A stretch of 5,670 nucleotides of DNA, taken from NCBI GenBank assembly GCA_013154145.1, contig JAADDC010000033.1, forward strand, positions 1-5,670, in the 5' to 3' direction. The translations under genes and the position numbers were made by a program. The notes under the pieces are model-generated. The model was not told where the DNA came from, made no database searches, and saw only the letters and a list, made by a program, of their open reading frames with translations. The DNA comes from Candidatus Iainarchaeum sp. (GTDB lineage Archaea > Iainarchaeota > Iainarchaeia > JAADDC01). Of the stretch, positions 1 through 5,670 are shown piece by piece (position 1 is the stretch's first letter; each line of letters starts with the position of its first letter).

Positions 1-282
1 GGGTGGGGTCCTCTCCTTGAAGGCTTCCTCAACGGGGGGTAGGCCGGCGGCCTCCCGCAGTATCCTCACCACTTCTACGAACCTCTTCTTTTCGTCCACT
101 TCCTTCATGGCCTCTTCCGTTTTCTTGACGGGTTTTTGGGGCTTTTGGGAGGGGGTCCCACGGCGAAGGTCTATTTCCTCGATGTGCAGTGATGGCTCCT
201 CCTTTTTCTTGAAAACGGGGACGATGCTCTGTCCCTTTTCTTCCTTCTTGAAAACGTTCTTCAGCTTGTCCAGCAGGCCCAC
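1..282 (-). CDS. N-terminal part of an unidentified Lys/Glu-rich protein, cut by the left window edge
   Basis: Reading the minus strand from a GTG at 282-280 gives 94 codons with no stop, continuing past base 1. The product begins V(M)GLLDKLKNVFKKEEKGQS, a short amphipathic, strongly basic helix typical of proteins that sit on the inner membrane face. A charged linker rich in Pro, Lys and Glu follows at residues 20-60. A more ordered helical stretch starts near residue 65 (EKKRFVEVVRILREAAGLPP). The start is chosen because the TTAAAAA element at 309-303 lies about 25 bases upstream, which would put transcription start at the GTG (leaderless mRNA); there is no Shine-Dalgarno site. The frame stays open upstream through the intergenic region, so the start rests on this promoter argument. 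I do not recognise the family. N-termini like this occur on cytoplasmic ATPases and other peripheral membrane proteins, but the conserved domain is outside the window. The plus-strand frame here is a shadow. Confidence 0.7.
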   Translation of the reverse strand, partial: MGLLDKLKNVFKKEEKGQSIVPVFKKKEEPSLHIEEIDLRRGTPSQKPQKPVKKTEEAMKEVDEKKRFVEVVRILREAAGLPPVEEAFKERTPP

Positions 283-302
283 GTTAGAATTATGATTTCC
301 CC

Positions 303-310
303 TTTTTAAT
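303..310. promoter_or_regulatory. Shared TATA-like element of a divergent promoter
   Basis: The 48-base gap between the two divergent GTG starts (282 on minus, 331 on plus) has one A/T-rich block, TTTTTAAT on plus and ATTAAAAA on minus. Its centre near 306-307 is about 24-25 bases from both start codons, the spacing archaeal TATA boxes keep from the transcription start. Neither start has a Shine-Dalgarno sequence, so both mRNAs are probably leaderless. No clear purine-rich BRE is visible on the plus side. Shared use of the element is inferred. Confidence 0.5.
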
Positions 311-330
311 GCTTGGACCCATCTTAGATA

Positions 331-741
331 GTGGACCCGATAGCGCTGTTGCTACCGGCGCTCGTAATCTCCGCTATTTCCTACTTCCTCGAGGGGAAGG
401 TGTCCTGGTGGTTCGTGCCGCTCCTCGTCTTCTTCGTCAGCCTGTTTCTTCAAATAAATGCCCTCTACGTTTACTTCAGCGACGTGGGAGTGAGCCTTGA
501 CCTTAGCAAGCTGGTGGCACGGTTCCTCTACCCCATGGTCCTCAGCTCCCTCTACCTGGGAATCCTGGCCCTCCTCTTCACCCTCGTGGCTCTGGGCGTG
601 TACCGCTACACGGAGAGGCACGTTGCCAACCGCTTCCTGCGCCACGTGATAAGTGTTTATATTTCACTTCTGCTCTTTCAGTTATGGGTGGAGGTGTTCC
701 CGTGGACCGTAGAGTTATTGTTGCGCTTTTACTTTGGCTGA
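331..741 (+). CDS. Small four-helix integral membrane protein, function unknown
   Basis: This 136-residue protein starts at GTG 331 and has four strongly hydrophobic segments, at about residues 4-20, 26-48, 66-91 and 104-133. A short basic loop (YRYTERHVANRFLRH) lies between the third and fourth, and a more polar loop (SDVGVSLDLSK) between the second and third. The positive-inside rule would put the loop around residues 92-105 in the cytoplasm. The GTG is preferred because it lies about 25 bases after the TTTTTAAT element, which suggests leaderless translation. Its last 40 bases overlap the start of the large exported-protein gene in another frame and also carry that gene's promoter and ribosome-binding site. 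The two are therefore adjacent and co-directional, but probably not dependent on one transcript. I recognise no family or catalytic motif; a membrane partner for the exported protein next door is only a guess from position. Confidence 0.72.
   Translation: MDPIALLLPALVISAISYFLEGKVSWWFVPLLVFFVSLFLQINALYVYFSDVGVSLDLSKLVARFLYPMVLSSLYLGILALLFTLVALGVYRYTERHVANRFLRHVISVYISLLLFQLWVEVFPWTVELLLRFYFG
656..664 (+). promoter_or_regulatory. TATA box of the large exported-protein gene, inside the upstream CDS
   Basis: TTTATATTT is a near-consensus archaeal TATA box and stands out in G+C-rich coding DNA. The purine-rich stretch just upstream (GATAAGTG) would serve as a BRE. Its centre at 660 predicts transcription start at about 684-686. 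That leaves either a 5' leader of about 17 bases containing a Shine-Dalgarno site, or a leaderless ATG at 684. It lies within the last 90 bases of the preceding membrane-protein gene. Confidence 0.6.
690..696 (+). promoter_or_regulatory. Strong Shine-Dalgarno site GGAGGTG that decides the start at GTG 702
   Basis: GGAGGTG is a full match to the archaeal anti-Shine-Dalgarno sequence. It is followed by a five-base spacer (TTCCC) and the GTG at 702. The same heptamer, with a seven-base spacer, precedes the DUF473-like gene elsewhere in the window, so the organism does use this signal. Confidence 0.6.
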
Positions 742-3700
742 CGCTGCTGCCTGCGGCCTTGGCGTCCGAGTGCAGGGTCATCTCCACCCCCGAGGAAGTG
801 TTCAACATCATCGTTTCAGCGGTCTACGACGCCAACGGCTACTTCCCCTTCTCCGGCATCCAGACTCTTCCCACGGACGTCAAGCCCGTGGAGAGGAACG
901 AGCTCATCCTTGTGGATCCGAGCACAGGGACCGCCTACGACGTGGGCGTGTCGGACAGCGCTGTGAGACCCTCCGAGAGCCTGTTTGGAAACGTCTACGC
1001 GGAGGGACCCTTCGCCGTGAGTGTGATCCTCGACAACACACTGAGATTCGCCTACCCCGACGGCTACGGGGACGGTCCGTACCTCAGGGAGCGATTCGAG
1101 GGCCGCTACGAGTTTGGCTTCTCCCAGGAGGCCTTCGAGACGATAGTGACCCAGACCCTCTTCATGACCACGGAGAGCTTCTTGCCCTTCCTCAAGCTGG
1201 AAGAGCTCCTCAGGGAACGGGAACCCATAAAGAACCGCATACTCGGTAACGACTTCGCCGTGACGGAGGTCTGCGCCTCTGACGCCTGCCGCAAGGAAAT
1301 CTACTCCCTCCTCACCAAGTACATGAACCTGGGGGCCACCGCCGAGATGGTCTTCGAGTTCGGGGCTTCCGTGGGCGGAGGTGTATTCCTCGGGAAGATC
1401 AGGGAAGGCTTGACCACTCTCGGAAAGGTCAGCCCGACCGCCGAGAAGGTCAGCAAGGAGCTCACAGGATTCCTCGACGCCCTCAAGGGGTTGAAGGGCA
1501 GCTTCTACGAGGGTGCAAGGGTTGCCTACGACGGTCTCAGCAACGCCGAGAAGGACGTCATCAAGCAGATGCTGAAGAACCCCGCCGAGGCGGACAAGCT
1601 CATCAAGAACTTACCACCCCGCTCCCGCCGCATCGTCGCCACCTTCTACAAGGAGATCGGGGACATCGCCGACGACATAGTGGGAACGTTCAAGGACAAC
1701 ATGAAAGTGGTGGATGTGAAAGAACTGGAAAACGTCCTGGAGCGCCTGAAGTTCTATTCGAGCATCGTGGACGAGGGGCCCATCGTGGAGGCCAAGAACC
1801 TCCTGGAGTCCGTGAAGAACGTTTGTAAGGGCAAAGATGTATGTGCTGTCGAGGGAACGGACCTCAAGATCACCATTGGAAAGAGCCAGATTGGCCTCAG
1901 GGAAGCCATAGAAATGGCTAAGAGCAAGCTCTTAGATGTGGCGGCTGCCTATGACAGGGTGGCGCCCCACACACCCCTCCTGACCACCCAGTATGACGCC
2001 GTCAGCTACGCCATCAACAGGACCCTTGGCATCGAAGAGAAGATGGGCAAGCCGGCGACGGCCGTCCTCACCAAGTACATAGTCACCCCCATAGCTTTCT
2101 ACACGGCGAGGGCCGGTCCCTACTTCCTTGGGGCTCCCACCTTCCCGGGGGCGGGCACCAGCAGCCCCCTGCACCTTTTCCCCATCCAACAGGCCTACGA
2201 GCTGCCGGCCAGCTGGAAAACCTTTGAAATCGTCCCTCTGGAGGACAGGGACGCCGTGGTGGACGTGCTCATAAACAACGGGAGCGACCCCGGCGACATC
2301 TTCAAGAGCGTCCTTGGGGTGACGGGAACCGGCGCCCTCAACCGCTTCATAGAGAAATTCACGGGGACGCCGGCCCTGGATCCCTTCGTGATCTCCAAGG
2401 AAGACGAGAGGGTATATCAGATGAAAGAGGCCATCGTGACCGTCGCCGTGGAAGACAGATGTCCCAACTGCTCCTTTGCACGCTCCCCCGAGGGCATATC
2501 CTTCACCACGGGCAGCCTCACGTACGTGGCCGTCACGGAGAACAGCCCACCCGAGGAGGGTAGCACCCTCATCACCTTCTTTAGGAAGGCCAACCTCTAC
2601 GCCAACGGCGAGAAGGTCATCGACGTGACGGACAGGGAAAACGCGTGCTCCACCAAGTGTCCTCTCCTGAAGGGGATGTTCCTGCTGGGCGACGATCCGG
2701 CGGTGGGCATGTACAGGGTTTCCCTCTTTATAGGGGTGGTACTGCCCTCCCTCACGGGCATAGGGGCGCTAACCACCACCATGCTCACCTATCCCATCGT
2801 CTCTATGCTCGTTTACGAGGACTGCTTCAGCTGCGTGGACGACGTCTTCGGCTACTACCTCCACCTGAGGGCACTGCCCACCGAGGCCGTCACCCCCGAG
2901 GAGAACCTCACGGCCACGGTGATTAGCTCCCTGGAGGCCCTGGGTATAGACGTCAACGGCGTGCAGATACTCTCTGATCTGCAGAGGAGCCGCATAGAGA
3001 AGAAGCAGGTGATGCTCTACGCGACGTTCCCCGCCGCCAAGGGCACCTTGTTTGGGGACGTGGCGGCCGAGTGGGCCCGGACAGAGCGCTCCCTCCCGGT
3101 GGCCGAGCGGGAGGCGCCACTGCGCCTGGTGGGAGAGAACAACGTCACGCTGGACGGCTTCACCATCGAGGGTGGCGGGAAGGTGGCGTCCGCCGAGACC
3201 ATCCCCTACGCGGTCCCGGACACCCGCATTCCGGGGATCATCATACCCGCCAAGCTGGTGGAGATATTCCCCGGGGAGGAGACCATACTCGTGGCCCGCT
3301 TCCCCGACGACTACCAGCTGGGCGAGAGCGTGAAGAAATGTGTGGACGTGGAAAAGTTGGGTAAGCTTAAGGCGGTCATCACCACCCTCGGGAGCATCTC
3401 CTTTGACGAGAACGGTCCCTTCGTCCAGACGGAGAACTGGTCAGGCTACGGGGCAGAGGTTAGGGTGGAGTTCGGCTTTAAGGTCTTCGTCAAGGACGCG
3501 GACATCATTTTCGAGGAGAACGGCGTAAGGATGGAGCTCACGGACATAGAGGTGGGGGAGCTCAAGGCCATCGTCTTTGAAAACGCCTCCATCATCCGCA
3601 AGGGGATATACCTCTACTACTGGCAGAAGGAGCTGGAGGCCGTTCCCAAGGAGGCCGTCGAGGGGGTTATCCTCAGCTCCGACGGAGAGACCTTCTCTTT

Positions 3701-4313
3701 GGAGATCGTGCCCTCGCCGGACGCCACGGTTCAGGAGAGACAGGCGATAGAGGCCATAAACGAGCTGTTGAAGGAGGCCACGGTGCTGGAGAGCTCCCGC
3801 TACGCCGTGGCCATCGTCAGGGGCGAGGACGGCAAGCTCTACCTGAGGATATATGACAAGGAGCGCAACGAGGTCGTCAATGAGGAGATACTGGACATAT
3901 ACCAAGATCCCAACGATCCCACGGCCCTGCTCGTGAAGACGGTTGACGAAAACGGAGAGACGCAGCTCCACTCCATCAAGGTGGAGGTGACGGCTGATGG
4001 CACCCCTGTCTTGAAGATCGACGGCGAGAGCGGAGGCGTCCTGACCACCGTCCAGACGCCCAATGGCTTCCTCTACTTTGACCCGGAGACAGGTGAGTGG
4101 AAGCTCATCAACGGGGTACTGGCGCCCCTGGCCGAGGCCTTCAAGAACGGCATAAAGATGACCTTTGAGGGTGGCGTGGGCATCGGGACGCCCTCGGGGA
4201 ACATCGTCATCAACACGGGGGGAACGCAGACGGGCTTCAACCTGCCCCTCTTTGAGGGCTGGGAAATCATACTCGTCGTATTCGCTGCAGCGCTCATGTT
4301 CCTCACAATATGA
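702..4313 (+). CDS. Very large exported, C-terminally membrane-anchored surface protein of unknown family
   Basis: This roughly 1203-residue protein (numbered from GTG 702) begins with a Sec-type signal peptide: MDRR, a hydrophobic core, then ALA|S with likely cleavage after residue 21. Residues 25-180 are mixed. Residues 190-420 are helical and Lys/Glu-rich. A hydrophobic segment of 30-odd residues sits at about 672-704. From about 800 the chain becomes beta-rich with many Asp-Gly turns, and it ends in one hydrophobic helix at about 1187-1203 with no basic tail. Twelve cysteines are visible: five close pairs (191/196, 375/381, 587/590, 649/653, 708/711) plus 24 and 880, suggesting disulphides outside the cell. 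Several N-X-S/T sequons would allow N-glycosylation. GTG 702 is preferred for its GGAGGTG site; ATG 684 in the same frame, adding six residues, is the alternative and would be leaderless. It overlaps the upstream gene by 40 bases and the convergent downstream gene by 11. I see no enzyme motif. An adhesin, pilus-associated or envelope-assembly protein is possible but unproven. Confidence 0.85.
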   Translation: MDRRVIVALLLWLTLLPAALASECRVISTPEEVFNIIVSAVYDANGYFPFSGIQTLPTDVKPVERNELILVDPSTGTAYDVGVSDSAVRPSESLFGNVYAEGPFAVSVILDNTLRFAYPDGYGDGPYLRERFEGRYEFGFSQEAFETIVTQTLFMTTESFLPFLKLEELLREREPIKNRILGNDFAVTEVCASDACRKEIYSLLTKYMNLGATAEMVFEFGASVGGGVFLGKIREGLTTLGKVSPTAEKVSKELTGFLDALKGLKGSFYEGARVAYDGLSNAEKDVIKQMLKNPAEADKLIKNLPPRSRRIVATFYKEIGDIADDIVGTFKDNMKVVDVKELENVLERLKFYSSIVDEGPIVEAKNLLESVKNVCKGKDVCAVEGTDLKITIGKSQIGLREAIEMAKSKLLDVAAAYDRVAPHTPLLTTQYDAVSYAINRTLGIEEKMGKPATAVLTKYIVTPIAFYTARAGPYFLGAPTFPGAGTSSPLHLFPIQQAYELPASWKTFEIVPLEDRDAVVDVLINNGSDPGDIFKSVLGVTGTGALNRFIEKFTGTPALDPFVISKEDERVYQMKEAIVTVAVEDRCPNCSFARSPEGISFTTGSLTYVAVTENSPPEEGSTLITFFRKANLYANGEKVIDVTDRENACSTKCPLLKGMFLLGDDPAVGMYRVSLFIGVVLPSLTGIGALTTTMLTYPIVSMLVYEDCFSCVDDVFGYYLHLRALPTEAVTPEENLTATVISSLEALGIDVNGVQILSDLQRSRIEKKQVMLYATFPAAKGTLFGDVAAEWARTERSLPVAEREAPLRLVGENNVTLDGFTIEGGGKVASAETIPYAVPDTRIPGIIIPAKLVEIFPGEETILVARFPDDYQLGESVKKCVDVEKLGKLKAVITTLGSISFDENGPFVQTENWSGYGAEVRVEFGFKVFVKDADIIFEENGVRMELTDIEVGELKAIVFENASIIRKGIYLYYWQKELEAVPKEAVEGVILSSDGETFSLEIVPSPDATVQERQAIEAINELLKEATVLESSRYAVAIVRGEDGKLYLRIYDKERNEVVNEEILDIYQDPNDPTALLVKTVDENGETQLHSIKVEVTADGTPVLKIDGESGGVLTTVQTPNGFLYFDPETGEWKLINGVLAPLAEAFKNGIKMTFEGGVGIGTPSGNIVINTGGTQTGFNLPLFEGWEIILVVFAAALMFLTI

Positions 4314-4683
4314 CGGGGTGTTCTATGATGATAAGCTCCACGTGGGGGCGCCCCTCCAGCCAGTCCACCCTCCGGACCCTGCCGTAGGACAGGAACCTCA
4401 GGCGGACGCGGGCCCGCTGGACCTCCTTCTCGTCCACGTGATCCAGGTTTATCCTCACGGGGTTGATGGAAATGCCCAGGACCTCCGCCACAATACCCTC
4501 CGTCCGGGGGCCCAGCAGCTCGTAGGGCTCGGAGGTCAGGAACACCCTCTCGCCGGGAGAAAGTAAAGAGGCGGTCCTGACGTTCACGAAGGAGATAAAC
4601 TCCATGACGGCCTCGCCGCGCTTCTCCAGCCTGCGGAGGGCCTCTTCTTTTACGCCGCTGAGGGCAAAGATGGTGTCAACCAT
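4303..4683 (-). CDS. DUF473-like small archaeal protein, function unknown
   Basis: This 126-residue soluble protein starts with a short strand and helix (FALSGVKEEALRRLEKRG). A compact beta-rich core follows, with a PGERVFLTS turn-strand at 43-51, EGIVAEVLGI at 62-71 and RARVRLRFLSYGRV at 90-103. It ends in the hydrophobic strand HVELIIIEHPVIL. The order ALSG, then PG-[ED]-x-VFLTS, then GIVA.V, then a final VE..IIE.P strand matches my recollection of the archaeal DUF473 family, which is of similar length and has no established function. The family call comes from memory of its pattern and is moderate. ATG 4683 is supported by GGAGGTG at 4697-4691 with a seven-base spacer. The start overlaps the end of the PAC2 gene by eight bases, so translation is probably coupled. 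The last 11 bases overlap the convergent exported-protein gene. Confidence 0.8.
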   Translation of the reverse strand: MVDTIFALSGVKEEALRRLEKRGEAVMEFISFVNVRTASLLSPGERVFLTSEPYELLGPRTEGIVAEVLGISINPVRINLDHVDEKEVQRARVRLRFLSYGRVRRVDWLEGRPHVELIIIEHPVIL

Positions 4684-5356
4684 ACATGGGCACCTCCGAC
4701 TGGGTCTTGCGTTTGAGGAGGTTTATCTCGTGCTCGTAGCGGTGGGAGAGCTCCACCAGCTCGTCTGTGGGGATGTCGACGTTCAGTATCTTACCCAGGG
4801 CCTCCACCACCCTCAGGGAGGCCTCGAAGTCCTGGGGGTTCTTGGCGGGGCCCAGGAGCAGGAGTGCGGGGATGCCCAGCTCCCGGGAGAGGAGGAGGAT
4901 GGCGGCGGAGACGCCCGCCACCACGCCGTTCTCGATGGGCTTGAAGCCAAACTTCTGAGCGAGGCGCTCGGCCCTCTTCCCCGAGGGGATGGCGTAGACA
5001 CCCTCCGAGGAGCCAATGAGGACGCCTGAGAGTATGACGAGGTAGCGGGCGCCGTCCTTCCGGGCCCGGGAGACGATGGCCTTGGCTATGTCCCAAGCTT
5101 TGTCTTCGGGGACTGCCACCTCCGAGAGAACCAGGTGGAAGTTCTCGCCGGAGAAGACGTTTATGGGGTAGTAGAGGCTGCCGTTCTTCACCTTACCCAC
5201 AGGGGGCAGCCCCTCGTCGTGGAGGTAGCCGCTCCACTGGAGCTTTAGCTTGTCTACCACGTAGCGGCCGCTGATGGTCCCCACGTAGCCCAGTCCGGGG
5301 AAGGCCACCACGACGATGGAGTCCTTGAAGGGCTTGGAGAGCTTCAGTACAGCCAT
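4676..5356 (-). CDS. PAC2-family archaeal proteasome assembly chaperone/activator (PbaA/PbaB-like) with C-terminal HbYX tail
   Basis: This complete 226-residue cytosolic protein has the PAC2 fold signature. Residues 14-33 read as strand, FPGLGYVG loop, then helix. PP is at 51-52, a strand ending in SEVAVPEDKAWDIAKAI covers about 78-94, and YLVILSGVLIGSSEG covers 105-119. The second half carries NGVVAGVSAAILLLSRELGI (143-162), KNPQDFEASLRVVEAL (172-187), and a DIPTDELVEL helix near 194-203. It ends Met-Tyr-Gly, an exact hydrophobic-Tyr-any (HbYX) terminus. In this family's characterised archaeal members (PbaA, PbaB) and in proteasomal ATPases such as PAN, C-terminal tails of this kind dock into pockets of the 20S alpha ring. 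The likely role is therefore proteasome assembly or gate opening; which one cannot be told here. The start at ATG 5356 overlaps the upstream F-family gene by 13 bases and has only a modest GGTGGTC upstream, so it is probably translated by coupling. Confidence 0.85.
   Translation of the reverse strand: MAVLKLSKPFKDSIVVVAFPGLGYVGTISGRYVVDKLKLQWSGYLHDEGLPPVGKVKNGSLYYPINVFSGENFHLVLSEVAVPEDKAWDIAKAIVSRARKDGARYLVILSGVLIGSSEGVYAIPSGKRAERLAQKFGFKPIENGVVAGVSAAILLLSRELGIPALLLLGPAKNPQDFEASLRVVEALGKILNVDIPTDELVELSHRYEHEINLLKRKTQSEVPMYG
4691..4697 (-). promoter_or_regulatory. Shine-Dalgarno site GGAGGTG for the DUF473-like gene
   Basis: The minus strand reads GGAGGTG, then seven bases, then ATG at 4683. 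The site lies inside the last codons of the PAC2 gene, where it also encodes part of the conserved tail. It fixes the downstream start and supports translational coupling. Confidence 0.6.
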
Positions 5357-5670
5357 GTGACCACCGTGTAAACGCCGAGGGCCACGACGACCCCTACCAA
5401 GATATAGAAGGGGGCGTTTTTAGGGTTGCCCTCCGTCCAGGCCAAGAATAAACCACTGATGGATGCTAACATCCCCACGTAGAGGGGAACGAGGGAGAGG
5501 ACAAAGGGATCGGGGCTTCCGAGGCGCTCCACCACAGAGACCACCAGTCCGAGGATGAAAGGCACCAGGACAGCCGCAGAAACGAGGATGGAGTACCTCT
5601 GGAGGGAGATGGCCGAGCGCCGCTCGTTCTCCAGTTCGTACATGAAATATAACTCCTCCGAGAGGTTCTT
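5344..5670 (-). CDS. C-terminal part of a probable type II secretion/type IV pilus F-family membrane platform protein, cut by the right edge
   Basis: The frame is open from base 5670 to the TGA at 5346-5344, giving 108 residues. It begins with the helix KNLSEELYFMYELENERRSA, followed by ISLQRYSILV and three hydrophobic segments at about residues 29-47, 55-77 and 86-106. An ERR-A-S-LQ-Y helix leading into a VPFILGLVV membrane segment, plus a late W-TEGNPKNAP turn before the last helix, resembles the C-terminal end of archaeal GspF/TadC/ArlJ-type proteins. These sit in the membrane and support the assembly ATPase of pili, archaella or secretion systems. An internal ATG at 5643, with GGAGGAG at 5659-5653 and a nine-base spacer, would instead give a free-standing 99-residue protein. 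I favour the longer gene because the upstream residues fit the family's coiled helix. It overlaps PAC2 by 13 bases and looks like part of the same operon. Confidence 0.65.
   Translation of the reverse strand, partial: KNLSEELYFMYELENERRSAISLQRYSILVSAAVLVPFILGLVVSVVERLGSPDPFVLSLVPLYVGMLASISGLFLAWTEGNPKNAPFYILVGVVVALGVYTVVTWLY

Noticed and set aside
17..295. Plus-strand open frame at the left edge rich in Ser and Phe
   Set aside because: It is the antisense of the Lys/Glu-rich minus-strand gene: Ser, Phe and Leu runs are the complement of Lys and Glu codons. It has no Shine-Dalgarno or TATA element upstream within the window.
752..776. Possible lipoprotein signal (lipobox) at the start of the large protein
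   Set aside because: The sequence is ALASEC: the cysteine is not directly after the L-A-S triplet, so it does not fit the [LVI]-[AS]-[GAS]-C lipobox. Ordinary signal peptidase I-type cleavage after ALA fits better.
3441..3971. A 176-residue open frame on the minus strand opposite the large gene
   Set aside because: It lies entirely inside a convincing longer coding sequence. High G+C content with biased third positions keeps antisense frames open, and its product (many Leu/Val/Gly/Asp without order) has no recognisable motif or start signals.
4314..4330. Possible terminator after the large gene
   Set aside because: There is no T-run or stable hairpin after the stop; the bases are coding sequence of the convergent gene.
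4791..5096. Arg/Pro/Gly-rich frame inside the PAC2 gene on the same strand, and other frames there
   Set aside because: The composition is typical of out-of-frame translation of G+C-rich coding DNA, and the overlapping frame encodes a clear PAC2 protein.
5644..5652. TTATATTTC on the minus strand as a promoter for the small membrane ORF starting at 5643
   Set aside because: It is only about nine bases ahead of the ATG, too close for an archaeal TATA box, and it reads as in-frame codons of the longer F-family-like protein.

Overview
The window looks like archaeal chromosome. Three things point there: a PAC2-family proteasome chaperone ending in a Met-Tyr-Gly tail, a small neighbour resembling the archaeal DUF473 family, and promoters with A/T-rich TATA-like boxes about 25 bases ahead of start codons in otherwise G+C-rich DNA. 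GTG starts, frequent ATA isoleucine codons and GGAGGTG ribosome-binding sites also fit. A (hyper)thermophilic euryarchaeon or related lineage is plausible, but the species cannot be named from this sequence.

Layout: (1) 1-282, minus strand, the first 94 codons of a gene that runs off the left edge; it has an amphipathic Lys-rich N-terminus and a low-complexity linker. (2) 283-330, a 48-base divergent intergenic region with one TTTTTAA/TTAAAAA element at its centre, equidistant from two GTG start codons. (3) 331-741, plus strand, a small four-helix membrane protein. (4) 702-4313, plus strand, the main feature: an exported protein of about 1200 residues with a signal peptide, a helical N-terminal half, five close cysteine pairs, a central hydrophobic segment, a beta-rich C-terminal half and a C-terminal membrane anchor. 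Its own TATA box and Shine-Dalgarno site lie inside the end of the preceding gene. (5) 4303-5670, minus strand, a tight overlapping operon read right to left: the C-terminal end of a probable type II secretion/type IV pilus F-family (GspF/TadC/ArlJ-like) membrane protein, the PAC2 chaperone, and the DUF473-like protein. The last gene converges on the large exported gene with an 11-base overlap.

The left half is therefore a membrane/cell-surface locus and the right half couples a secretion or pilus platform protein to proteasome-related genes. The large exported protein is the least explained item and the best candidate for undescribed biology. A link between it and the pilus-type platform gene is inference from proximity only. 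The window has no tRNA, rRNA, CRISPR array, insertion sequence or long repeat that I can see, and no gene-free stretch longer than about 50 bases.
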